DNA from: Acidobacteriota bacterium
GTDB taxonomy: Bacteria; Acidobacteriota; Terriglobia; Terriglobales; Acidobacteriaceae
NCBI GenBank assembly: GCA_003010405.1
Contig: PJLO01000006.1
Span: 287,034-351,033, forward strand
DNA length: 64,000 nucleotides
Direction: 5' to 3'
The notes below the pieces were generated by a model, which searched no databases, was not told the DNA's origin, and was given only the letters and a program-made list of their open reading frames with translations. This document shows, piece after piece, positions 27,265 through 35,038 of this stretch. A program made the translations under genes and the position numbers. How positions within the stretch are numbered: the stretch's first letter is position 1; the number at the start of each line of letters is the position of its first letter.

Positions 27265-27660
27265 ATGAAGATTTTGGTGAAGACGATCTCAGTGGGCGAG
27301 TTGCGGGATTTAGCCCAAAAGCTGGTGCAGAGGCGCAGGCTGCTGGCCGCGGTCGCTTTTGCGGCCCTTGCTGTCGGCATCTGGATGCGTGTTTTGCTTG
27401 GAAACAACGGTTGGATAACGTATCAGGGGAAGAAGGCGGAGTATCAGAGACTGCAGCAGGAAGTGCAGAAAATAGACGAGGAAAACCAGCGTCTAAGCGC
27501 GGAAATCAAGTCACTGAAAAGCGACCCGAAGGCCATTGAAAGAGTAGCTCGCGAGCAATTGCGTTACGCAAGACCCGGAGAGGTAATTTACCTTTTGCCG
27601 GAGCAGCCAGCAACCCGCCCGTCGCAGACCTCTCAGTCTGCGGATGCCGCGCGGAGATAA
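27265..27660 (+). CDS. ftsB: Septum formation initiator, FtsB/DivIC-like
   Basis: 131 residues: a basic cytoplasmic N-terminus, one membrane helix (LLAAVAFAALAVGIWMRVLL), a short Gly/Asn-rich stretch and a coiled coil (KKAEYQRLQQEVQKIDEENQRLSAEI), ending with VAREQLRYARPGEVIYLLPE, the conserved end of FtsB/DivIC proteins. It would act in the FtsQ-FtsL-FtsB complex of the divisome. The C-terminal tail is Ser/Thr/Ala-rich and probably unstructured. Confidence 0.85.
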   Translation: MKILVKTISVGELRDLAQKLVQRRRLLAAVAFAALAVGIWMRVLLGNNGWITYQGKKAEYQRLQQEVQKIDEENQRLSAEIKSLKSDPKAIERVAREQLRYARPGEVIYLLPEQPATRPSQTSQSADAARR

Positions 27661-27685
27661 AAGCGCTAAAGAGAGAGAGGTTCGA

Positions 27686-27718
27686 GCCACCGGTGAAGAT
27701 CGGTGGCTTTTTCTTTTC
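27686..27718 (+). terminator. Intrinsic terminator after the ftsB-like gene
   Basis: GCCACCG (27686-27692) pairs with CGGTGGC (27701-27707), followed by TTTTTCTTTTCT. A textbook terminator, 25 bases past the stop; it also separates the convergent acyltransferase gene. Confidence 0.9.
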
Positions 27719-27727
27719 TGACACTTG

Positions 27728-28858
27728 TTATTGAAAGGTGAAGTACCGCTTGAGGCTGAGAATAGGCTTTTCAAATCGGTACCACAACAAGGCCGCAAAG
27801 CCGATGGATGCTGCCATTCGAATCGCAACAATTGCCAGGTTTCCAGGGATGCCGAAATGGCCGAGCGGCTTATCGACGTACCCACCGAGTATGCAGAAGA
27901 CCAGAATATGAGTGACGTAGAGGCCGTAGCTGATCTTTCCGATAAACAACAAAGGACGGACAGTGAGAGTTCTGCAATAAAAACTTGGGCGCCGGCCAGA
28001 CTGGCCGAGCAGAGCTGCGAGCAACATTCCTCCGAAGCCGATGGCCAGAAATGTGTCAGTGAATGCGGAGCCATGGTGGAGCATGAGAGCGACACCGGAC
28101 GCTCCCGCCGCAAGACAGACCCGAGCCACCTGCTTCCACGCAGTTTGTGACCACGGAAGCACGCGCAGTGTAATGGCAACAACGGATCCTACTGCGAGAC
28201 CGTCCAGATGAGTAAGGGTATCGGTAGGCGTGAAGTGGTTTCCAAAATAGAGACGTGCCAGCGGAGAAGTGGCCAGCATTCCCGCGGCAACAAGGATCAG
28301 CCGTTGGGGCGAAAGATAGCGGGCGATTGGTGCCCAGAACAGATAGAACTGCTGCTCGATGGCAAGGCTCCAAGTAGGGCCGATGGGCCCAGGCAGAGCT
28401 ATGGGCCAGAGGTTCTGGACAAAGAGTAGAAGGAAAAGCCAGGGTGCAGTGGCGACATCATGGAGCATGCAGCGATAGCCACCGAACATGAATGGTAAAA
28501 AAAAGTAGTGGAGAAAAAGTAGCAGCCAATACAGTGGCCAGATACGAAGGATCCGGCGGGCAAAAAAACCGGTATAGAAACGGGGTGAGGCTTTGGAATC
28601 GAGAATGATCCCGGTAATGAGAAATCCTGAAAGAACAAAAAAAAGACTGACGCCGCTCCAGCCCCAGACGATAAATCTTTCAAGAAATGTGCCTTGTAAC
28701 AGCGGGTGGCAATGGTAAAGCACGACGGCTAGGATCGCGACTCCGCGAAGGCCGTCGAACGCGGGAATGAAGGCAGGCAGCCACTCTGGACGCACGCTCG
28801 AGGGAGCGCCAACGGCACTCTCCTTGGGACTGACTGCTGTGGAGACTGCTGAGGCCAC
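27728..28858 (-). CDS. Acyltransferase-3 family membrane protein
   Basis: 376 residues with about ten membrane segments. The N-terminal FDGLRGVAILAVVLYHC contains the conserved His of the family, followed by LFFVLSGFLITGIIL, RRILRIWPLYWLLL and the TWSLAIEQQFYLFW motif. Members transfer acyl groups, often acetyl, to sugars of O-antigen, exopolysaccharide or antibiotics; the substrate is unknown here and no glycan cluster is adjacent. The first 30 residues are Ser/Ala-rich and probably not part of the fold. Confidence 0.9.
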   Translation of the reverse strand: MASAVSTAVSPKESAVGAPSSVRPEWLPAFIPAFDGLRGVAILAVVLYHCHPLLQGTFLERFIVWGWSGVSLFFVLSGFLITGIILDSKASPRFYTGFFARRILRIWPLYWLLLFLHYFFLPFMFGGYRCMLHDVATAPWLFLLLFVQNLWPIALPGPIGPTWSLAIEQQFYLFWAPIARYLSPQRLILVAAGMLATSPLARLYFGNHFTPTDTLTHLDGLAVGSVVAITLRVLPWSQTAWKQVARVCLAAGASGVALMLHHGSAFTDTFLAIGFGGMLLAALLGQSGRRPSFYCRTLTVRPLLFIGKISYGLYVTHILVFCILGGYVDKPLGHFGIPGNLAIVAIRMAASIGFAALLWYRFEKPILSLKRYFTFQ

Positions 28859-29142
28859 TAGCGGCGACTTCCTTCCGATGTGGGCGAGGCATACAGGAGG
28901 GCGTACTCGAAAATTCCCGCGCCGACGAGAAAACGAGATTGAAATGACTGCCCTGCAGACGCAAGCGAAACCATTGTTGTATTGTAAACGCTCTTTTCTT
29001 AACGGCTAACAATGAGAGTGATGGCTCTTCGTATCGAACGGGGTAAGTAGCTGAACCCGAGAAGTATGAGCAATTTACCTAATACTCAGTAGCTCTGCGA
29101 TGCGGTACAAAGGTACGTTGCTTGATTTGCGGGGGAACACCA

Positions 29143-29382
29143 ATGAACGCAAGAAAAACGATGAAACAGTTCTATACCGAAACTGAGGTCGCGCACGCTT
29201 TGTGCATTTCTTTAGAGGCCCTTCACGAGCTCTTGGACAAACATGTCTTTGATCTCGATAATCCACGTCCGGACGTCTTGGAATTCACCCATGCGGAGTT
29301 GCTTCTGCTTTCTGTTTGGGCGGAACCCGAGCGAGCCTGCAATGTAATTACAATGCCCGGCAAGGATCAGATTTTTATATAA
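29143..29382 (+). CDS. Small HTH-like protein of unknown function
   Basis: 79 residues, starting at the ATG with GGGGGAACACCA ahead of it. The sequence KQFYTETEVAHALCISLEALHELLDKHVF looks like a MerR/excisionase-type helix-turn-helix in which a short helix precedes the recognition helix; the rest is short and acidic. No membrane segment. Similar small proteins occur in acidobacteria to my knowledge, but no function can be given. Confidence 0.65.
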   Translation: MNARKTMKQFYTETEVAHALCISLEALHELLDKHVFDLDNPRPDVLEFTHAELLLLSVWAEPERACNVITMPGKDQIFI

Positions 29383-29495
29383 CCAGTTGTCCATGGAAAG
29401 GTAATTTTTTCTCGTTTGCAGTGCACATGCGCCTGAACTCTAGGCAATTCATTTTGGCCCGTCACTTGCTTATGAAAAAGACGGGAGAGCCAAGT

Positions 29496-29936
29496 ATGGC
29501 CGAGTTCACGAAAGATTTGTCACAAGAGTATTGGCGTCCTGCACCAACTCCAGGCAATCAGTTAAAGGCGCACGTTTTCCAGACGCTTGCAAATGAGGAG
29601 TTCTGCCCCGTTTGCGGCACTGCCTATGCGGCAGGCGCTCGATTCTGTTATTTCTGCGGAGTACGTCGCGAAGACGACCTCCACATCAAGTCTCTGATGT
29701 CGAACCTGGCTTGGTTGAATTTTGGTCGCATCCGGGAGCAGTTTGGTTTATCGAAGGTTTCTATGGCGCTCGTCCTGATTGCCGCGCTGTTTTTCATGGC
29801 AACAGTGCTGACAGGCATCGTATATAGGACATCGACTATTGCGGAGTGGCAGGCAGCGCAGATCTGGCGAATTGAATGGCTGCTGGCTACGGTGGCTGGA
29901 TTATTGGCGGCTATTCTTTTCAAAACGAAGTTGTAG
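29496..29936 (+). CDS. Zinc-ribbon membrane protein
   Basis: 146 residues from ATG 29496 (GGGAG nine bases ahead). A double-zinc-ribbon half (FCPVCGTAYAAGARFCYFCG, two CxxC pairs) is followed by two predicted membrane helices (about VSMALVLIAALFFMATVLTGIVY and WLLATVAGLLAAILF). The ribbon lies N-terminal, presumably in the cytoplasm. No family name recognised. The reading frame is open further upstream, but only this start has a ribosome-binding site. Confidence 0.7.
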   Translation: MAEFTKDLSQEYWRPAPTPGNQLKAHVFQTLANEEFCPVCGTAYAAGARFCYFCGVRREDDLHIKSLMSNLAWLNFGRIREQFGLSKVSMALVLIAALFFMATVLTGIVYRTSTIAEWQAAQIWRIEWLLATVAGLLAAILFKTKL

Positions 29937-30003
29937 TCGAAGATTTTTCTAAGTTTGTAAGATTGACGGTCAGGTAAGAGCAACTTCGGTCAACCCCATA
30001 GAT

Positions 30004-30043
30004 GCGTCACTTAGAATTCCACAGATGGAATTCCAAGTGACGC
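30004..30043. repeat. 17-bp inverted repeat ahead of tRNA-Lys
   Basis: Arms 30004-30020 and 30027-30043, complementary except at one position, with a 6-base loop. The left arm is GCGTCACTTAGAATTCC. No T-run follows on either strand. It lies 67 bases after the zinc-ribbon gene and 35 bases before the tRNA. Confidence 0.65.
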
Positions 30044-30078
30044 AAAATGCCGCGCAGTTTGTGTTAGGCTAAAGCTGT

Positions 30079-30154
30079 GGGCGCGTAGCTCAGTTGGTAG
30101 AGCAACGCCCTTTTAAGGCGTGGGTCCTGGGTTCGAGTCCCAGCGCGCTCACCA
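30079..30154 (+). tRNA. tRNA-Lys (anticodon TTT)
   Basis: Full cloverleaf: acceptor stem GGGCGCG with CGCGCTC (one G-T pair), D-arm GCTCAGTTGGTAGAGC, anticodon stem-loop ACGCC-CTTTTAA-GGCGT, T-arm CTGGGTTCGAGTCCCAG, and an encoded CCA at 30152-30154. Reads AAA and AAG lysine codons. Confidence 0.97.
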
Positions 30155-30318
30155 TGTAAGTTGTTAATTCCACGCCAAATAGACACTTTTTAGGTCCAGT
30201 TTGAGGATCACTGCCGGCTCTGCATTTCGCGTCCTCCTCTGCAAAGCTTGAGAACACGTTGCTTGGTCCGATCTGGCCGAAGCTGGTTGACAGGACCGCC
30301 TGTAGCAACTTGTTTATC

Positions 30319-31302
30319 TCAGCTCTTGCATCCGTGGGAGCCGCCCTCGATATTTGTTCCTTCCTCGTAATCGTTCCAAGTCTCAATCATGAGAAAGGGA
30401 AGTGGTCGGCTGGAATTGTAATAGCGGCGAAAGATCCGCAGAGATTCTTCCAGAGTACGTCCGCAGCGGGGATCCATGTGGCGGTTGCGGCTCCACGAGG
30501 CGCGGATGTCATTAAAGCCGGGCCAGGCTCCGCCGACGGCAAGCTTATGCGGATAGATGTGGGTCATGGTGGAGTAGAAGTTTTCTAAATATTCTTGCCC
30601 CCAGTTGCTGCCATCGCGCCGCCAGCCGGACTTTCCTGGCTGAACCCACGCGTAGAAGCCATCAAACGCTTCGGACCATTTCTCGGTCGGATCCTTGTAA
30701 ATCAGCAGCGGCCGCTCATCCCAGGTGTTTAGCACTTGCCGGACGCGATTCCAATCGGTGGTGCCGTTCTTGGGAAAGATGAAAATCACAGGCTGCCCAC
30801 GGTAGCGCAGGTAAGCTGAACTGGAAACATGGGAAGAGCGCGGTATGTAGCGCTGGTAGGCGTAGTTCAAGTCGGCCAGCACGGCATCGGTGGAGTTGGC
30901 TGGGTCGCTCTCATTTTCGTCGTACATGATAGCTACCTTGAAGCCGTCAGGGTCCTCGCTTGCGAGTTGCTGCATGAGCGCATAGGCGTTGTCCTCAAAT
31001 TGATGCTGCTGGCCATACCAGTTAACAACAAAACCATAGATGCCCAGCTGCTTGGCGTCGGCGATCTGCCGTAGCAGAACGGTACGATCCTGTGATGAGT
31101 AACCAACGTTGATATGTCCATTGCTTCCAAACCAAGGCTGGTAAGCGGCCAGCATTATTGGCTGTCGCTGCGCCGAATTGGAGCTTTGCGCGCGTAAGGT
31201 GTGCTTGTAAGTGGTTTGGGAGCAGCCCAGGGAGATGCCTAGCCAAATGACCGTACCGGCTGTGATCAGAAAGAATTTCGAGTTTTGGAGCAGCATGTTC
31301 AC
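30319..31302 (-). CDS. Exported glycoside hydrolase-like protein (GH71/GH99 type)
   Basis: 327 residues with a signal sequence (FFLITAGTVIWLGISLGC; the Cys suggests a lipoprotein, though Ser at -3 is not ideal). The mature part starts with LAAYQPWFGSNGHINVGYSS and shows QIADAKQLGIYGFVVNWYG, then a C-terminal IETWNDYEEGTNIE. This order (an enzyme barrel with a late WNDYEEGT segment) is typical of GH71/GH99-like proteins, including endo-alpha-mannosidases and related acidobacterial proteins. Substrate unknown. The gene lies just downstream of tRNA-Lys on the opposite strand. Confidence 0.75.
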   Translation of the reverse strand: MNMLLQNSKFFLITAGTVIWLGISLGCSQTTYKHTLRAQSSNSAQRQPIMLAAYQPWFGSNGHINVGYSSQDRTVLLRQIADAKQLGIYGFVVNWYGQQHQFEDNAYALMQQLASEDPDGFKVAIMYDENESDPANSTDAVLADLNYAYQRYIPRSSHVSSSAYLRYRGQPVIFIFPKNGTTDWNRVRQVLNTWDERPLLIYKDPTEKWSEAFDGFYAWVQPGKSGWRRDGSNWGQEYLENFYSTMTHIYPHKLAVGGAWPGFNDIRASWSRNRHMDPRCGRTLEESLRIFRRYYNSSRPLPFLMIETWNDYEEGTNIEGGSHGCKS

Positions 31303-31493
31303 CCGGACTTGGCGTTTGGTTTCAACGAGCTTAGATGTGCAGGGAGTCAGCGCCGTTGGTAGCTGGCTGTGAACTCGCCTGAGACAAAATCACTTGTGTT
31401 TTGGAGGTTAGAGAGTGGGAATAAGCACCACCCCTGCACTATAATGAAGCCCAATGAGGCTTGGCTGGAAGTTCCTGGTCCAAGAGAGGGTAA

Positions 31494-31865
31494 ATGACGG
31501 AAAACAAGGTGAAACCCCGCGTGCTCGTGGTAGACGACGAACATGTTATTGCCGACACACTAGCTATCATTCTGAATCAGGCCGGTTTTGACGCTTCCGC
31601 GGTTTATACCGGGAGCGATGCGGTGGATGTTGCCCGGAGCTCGAAACCTGATCTCATCATCAGCGACGTAATCATGCCGGATATGAATGGCATTGAAGCG
31701 GCAATTAACATTAGGGGATTCCTGCCAGCGTGTAAGATACTTCTCTTTTCTGGTCAGGCGGCTACGGCTGATCTGTTGGAAAATGCCCGCACGCGTGGAC
31801 ACGAGTTTGAAATTCTCTCCAAGCCGGTCCATCCCCAGGATTTATTGGCCAAGTTGCGCGAGTAA
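31494..31865 (+). CDS. Stand-alone response regulator receiver protein
   Basis: 123 residues, only the CheY-like receiver: acidic pocket VVDDEHV, phospho-acceptor Asp in DLIISDVIMPDMNG, Thr/Ser in LLFSGQA and Lys in ILSKPVHPQDLL. No output domain, and no histidine kinase nearby, so the partner is unknown. The ribosome-binding site is GAGAGGGTAA directly ahead of the ATG. Convergent with recR. Confidence 0.92.
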   Translation: MTENKVKPRVLVVDDEHVIADTLAIILNQAGFDASAVYTGSDAVDVARSSKPDLIISDVIMPDMNGIEAAINIRGFLPACKILLFSGQAATADLLENARTRGHEFEILSKPVHPQDLLAKLRE

Positions 31866-31892
31866 TTATCTGAAACAGGCTAAACCAGGAAG

Positions 31893-31914
31893 AGCCCTGC
31901 GAGTTTGCAGGGCT
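31893..31914. terminator. Hairpin between convergent genes
   Basis: AGCCCTGC (31893-31900) and GCAGGGCT (31907-31914) form an 8-bp stem with a 6-base loop, between the response regulator stop and the recR stop. Weak T-runs on both sides; probably a bidirectional terminator. Confidence 0.5.
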
Positions 31915-31923
31915 GAAACTTTG

Positions 31924-32523
31924 CTACATGTCCCGCCGTCCTTCGAGTGCTCTTTGCAGAGTGACTTCGTCGGCATATTCAATATCGCTGCCAGCGGGAA
32001 TCCCTGTCGCTATTCGGGTGACTCGGATGCCGGTTGGCTTAAGCAACCGTGCCAGGTATACGGCGGTAGCTTCCCCCTCCACAGTTGGATTCGTAGCCAG
32101 TATGACCTCATCGATAGAGCCGCTTTCGACACGCCGCGTCAGGTTTGCAATTCGCAATTGCTCCGGACCGACGCCGTGAATCGGTGAAAGAGTTCCATGC
32201 AGCACATGATATGCGCCATTGTAAGTGTGGCTCTTTTCCACGGCGGCGATGTTAGTCGGCTCCTCCACCACGCAGACCAAGCGCTGGTTCCGAGTGGCAC
32301 TGGAGCAGTACACACAGGGATCCACGTCGGTGATGTTATTGCACACGGAGCAGAGCCGCAGTGCTGCCTTGATTTCACGGATGGCTGCGGCAAGCTGCTC
32401 GGCATCCTCATCAGAGCTGCGGAGAATATGGAAAGCGTAGCGCTGCGCGCTCTTGCTGCCGACCCCGGGCAGCTTCTTTAATTCGTCGATGAGCCGGGCC
32501 ATGGGTTCGGCGAACTTGGACAT
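31924..32523 (-). CDS. recR: Recombination protein RecR
   Basis: 199 residues. Helix-hairpin-helix start ([17 protein letters not shown]), C4 zinc finger [22 protein letters not shown] domain with [12 protein letters not shown] and the C-terminal Walker-B-like segment [15 protein letters not shown]. Works with RecO and RecF to load RecA at gaps. It is third in the usual dnaX-ybaB-recR order on the minus strand. Confidence 0.96.
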   Translation of the reverse strand: MSKFAEPMARLIDELKKLPGVGSKSAQRYAFHILRSSDEDAEQLAAAIREIKAALRLCSVCNNITDVDPCVYCSSATRNQRLVCVVEEPTNIAAVEKSHTYNGAYHVLHGTLSPIHGVGPEQLRIANLTRRVESGSIDEVILATNPTVEGEATAVYLARLLKPTGIRVTRIATGIPAGSDIEYADEVTLQRALEGRRDM

Positions 32524-32610
32524 GATTTACTTCCACTCCAACTTAATTCGGACAAGCGCGAATAGCGATTCAACGGATCGCAACTAATACTGCTTCAGGA
32601 ATTGGTCTGG

Positions 32611-32916
32611 CTAAAACAGGCCGGAAGGCAGACCCATTCCTCCCAGTAATCCGCCGAGTTGCGTTTGCAGCGCCGCATCTACTTTACGAACGGCTTCGTT
32701 CACGGCTGCTGTTATCAGATCCTGCAGCATCTCTATGTCGCCGGTTGCATCCTTTTCGATCTTTACCGAGAGCACCTGTTTTTCGCCGTTCATTCGCACC
32801 AGAACAGCCCCACCTCCGGCGGAGGCCTCAACATGCAGTTCGCGCATCTTCTGCTGCATCTGCTGCTGCATTTCCTGCGCCCGCGTCATCATCTCGTGTA
32901 TTTGTTTCGGGTCCAT
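32611..32916 (-). CDS. ybaB: Nucleoid-associated protein YbaB/EbfC
   Basis: 101 residues; a DNA-binding dimer of tweezer shape. The N-terminal helix is Gln/Met-rich (MMTRAQEMQQQMQQKM), followed by VEASAGGGAVLVRMNGEKQVLSVKI and the C-terminal helix LITAAVNEAVRKVDA. The ATG at 32916 has AGAGGTGA ahead; a GTG at 32925 overlapping the end of dnaX is also in frame. It directly follows dnaX. Confidence 0.95.
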   Translation of the reverse strand: MDPKQIHEMMTRAQEMQQQMQQKMRELHVEASAGGGAVLVRMNGEKQVLSVKIEKDATGDIEMLQDLITAAVNEAVRKVDAALQTQLGGLLGGMGLPSGLF

Positions 32917-32921
32917 CGATA

Positions 32922-34892
32922 TCACCTCTCCGAGCGGTCCATTACAACGCGGATTTCTGCTCCGAACTTTTCTATCATGCGTTTCACCACTGGCTCTTCG
33001 GCAGCTTTTGCCTTGATGTTAGAGGCATCTTCCGGGTATGGAGTGTGAGATCGACTGGATTTCACATCCGCTGAGATTGTAGCTCCACCAACGAGGCGTA
33101 CCTTTACCTTGCGCCCTGCCACGCGGGTTGCAGCCATGCTGGAGAGCTTCTCCTGCTCCTTCGTGTAACTCAGCTCGATCATGCTGTCCGACATCTCAAC
33201 CTGAATTGAGACCTGGTTGCCCTCTGCCGACCAGTGTCCTTCTTCCAGGGCAGTAGTCAGCATCTGCGAACCGCCAGACTCCATTGCCTGCAATACGGCC
33301 TGGCGGATTGCATCGACGTCGAGAGCTAACGTGGAGTTCTCAAGCTGGGGCGCAACCGCCAGCGCAGTGCCGTTGTCAAAGGGCCTTTCGTTGAATGAGG
33401 AGGCAAGCGGTTCCGATTGCGCGGAAACTGCCGACCGGACCGTAATTGACGGGCAAGAGCCGAATACGTCGGAGATGGGTTGGCCGCTAATTCCGTTGGG
33501 CTTGCTGAATGACGTGGAAGCCTCCGGCACAGGTGCCGAAGACAAATCCTCGCGTCCCTTCCGAGTCTTGTCTGCTTCGAAGGGAGAGGGCTTTGTAACC
33601 GGCTGTCCGAACGGAGAAGGCCCTTTGCCGATTGGCGGAACGCCAGGTGGCCGAGAAGTGAACGACGGCGGAGCTGGACGTCCCGGCGGGTTTGCGCTCG
33701 GCGAGGAAGTCGGTTGCGGCGGCGCAGAGCTCGGAGTATTTGCCGCATCCGTCAGACGAACGCTGCTGAGCAGTTGCTCCAGCGGCAGCAGCCGTTGCGC
33801 GTGGACCAACTTCAGCAGTCCGAGCTCAAGGTGGAAGCGTTGTTCCTGCTTATAACTTACGTCGGCGAAGGTGCGCAACATGATCTGCAGGAAGCGCGTC
33901 AATTCTTCTTCACCGAAGAGCGCGGCGACGCTGGCTACCCGATTCTTTTCGTCTGCGCTGATCTGCAATATCGGACTGTCGGCGCCTGCAACTTTCGCTA
34001 CGAGCGCATTGCGCAAGAAGCGAACTGTCTGCTTTGCGAAGTGAGTTGCGCTCTGGCCTTCTACCATGAGCTTATCCACAATCCGCAGTACCTCGTCGCT
34101 GGAGTTTCCATGTACCGCATTCATCACGCGCTCCAGCACTTCGGTGGAAACGTTTCCTACGAGACTGCGAACAATTTCGGAGGTCAGGGTGTTTCCGCAG
34201 CAGGAGATAGCCTGGTCCATGATGCTGAGAGCATCGCGCATAGAACCATCGCCAGCTTCGGCCAGCAGAGATAATGCCTCCTCGTCGATGTTCAGGTTTT
34301 CGGCCTTACTGATTTCGCGAAGGTGATCGACGATCTCCTGGAAGCGCACGGCGTGGAAGCTGAAGTGCTGGCAGCGGGATCGTATCGTCTGCGGTATATC
34401 CTCAGGCTGCGTGGTCGCCATCATGAAGACTACCCAGGACGGCGGCTCTTCGAGGGTCTTCAGCAAGGCATTGAAAGCGGCATCTGTTACCTGGTGTGCT
34501 TCGTCGAGGATAAAGATTCGATAGCGGTCGCGGGCTGGCTCAGCGCTGGCCGTGGCGATCAGGCCGCGCACCTCTTCGATGCCGCGATTGGTCGCCGCGT
34601 CAATTTCGATGACGTCCATTGCTCCTACCGAGCCTTCCCGAATTTCGCGGCAGGAGTCGCATACGCCACACGGTTCGGCCACCGGACGGTCGCTGGAGTG
34701 GCAGTTAAGCGACATTGCCAGGATTCGGGCGATTGTTGTCTTTCCAATGCCACGATGTCCGCTGAAAATATAGCCGTGGGCGATGCGCTGTTGTTCTAAC
34801 GCATTCTTCAGGGTACGGACGACGTGATCCTGTCCGATCACATCGGCGAACTTTTGTGGACGATATTGGCGCGCAAGGACGGTATAGCTCAT
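32922..34892 (-). CDS. dnaX: DNA polymerase III subunits gamma/tau
   Basis: 656 residues. The AAA+ clamp-loader core has Walker A GHRGIGKTT (about 44-52), the zinc-binding cysteines (CHSS...CGVCDSC), Walker B ILDEAH and the sensor region MMATTQPEDIP with SRC box IRSRCQHF. After about residue 370 follows a long Pro/Ser-rich linker (370-520), then a C-terminal domain which in tau binds the polymerase core. I saw no clear slippery sequence with hairpin for making a shorter gamma form. Confidence 0.95.
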   Translation of the reverse strand: MSYTVLARQYRPQKFADVIGQDHVVRTLKNALEQQRIAHGYIFSGHRGIGKTTIARILAMSLNCHSSDRPVAEPCGVCDSCREIREGSVGAMDVIEIDAATNRGIEEVRGLIATASAEPARDRYRIFILDEAHQVTDAAFNALLKTLEEPPSWVVFMMATTQPEDIPQTIRSRCQHFSFHAVRFQEIVDHLREISKAENLNIDEEALSLLAEAGDGSMRDALSIMDQAISCCGNTLTSEIVRSLVGNVSTEVLERVMNAVHGNSSDEVLRIVDKLMVEGQSATHFAKQTVRFLRNALVAKVAGADSPILQISADEKNRVASVAALFGEEELTRFLQIMLRTFADVSYKQEQRFHLELGLLKLVHAQRLLPLEQLLSSVRLTDAANTPSSAPPQPTSSPSANPPGRPAPPSFTSRPPGVPPIGKGPSPFGQPVTKPSPFEADKTRKGREDLSSAPVPEASTSFSKPNGISGQPISDVFGSCPSITVRSAVSAQSEPLASSFNERPFDNGTALAVAPQLENSTLALDVDAIRQAVLQAMESGGSQMLTTALEEGHWSAEGNQVSIQVEMSDSMIELSYTKEQEKLSSMAATRVAGRKVKVRLVGGATISADVKSSRSHTPYPEDASNIKAKAAEEPVVKRMIEKFGAEIRVVMDRSER

Positions 34893-35038
34893 GGGAAACT
34901 CTGATTATAACCGCCGCAGCCCTCGCCGAGTACGGCACCTGAATTTCCAGCTGTTATACAGCGGTAGCACCCTCGCAGGAATCGAAAGTTTGGGCACTCA
35001 ATCTCCCGCAATCCTCGATAGCCAAATCATCTGTAAAT

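Noticed and set aside
30259..30588. Plus-strand ORF of 109 codons at the end of the GH71/99-like gene
   Set aside because: Antisense to a gene with clear family motifs.
34893..35038. Possible SRP (4.5S) RNA upstream of dnaX
   Set aside because: Some genomes have it there, but the conserved GGAAGCAGC-type loop sequence is missing.
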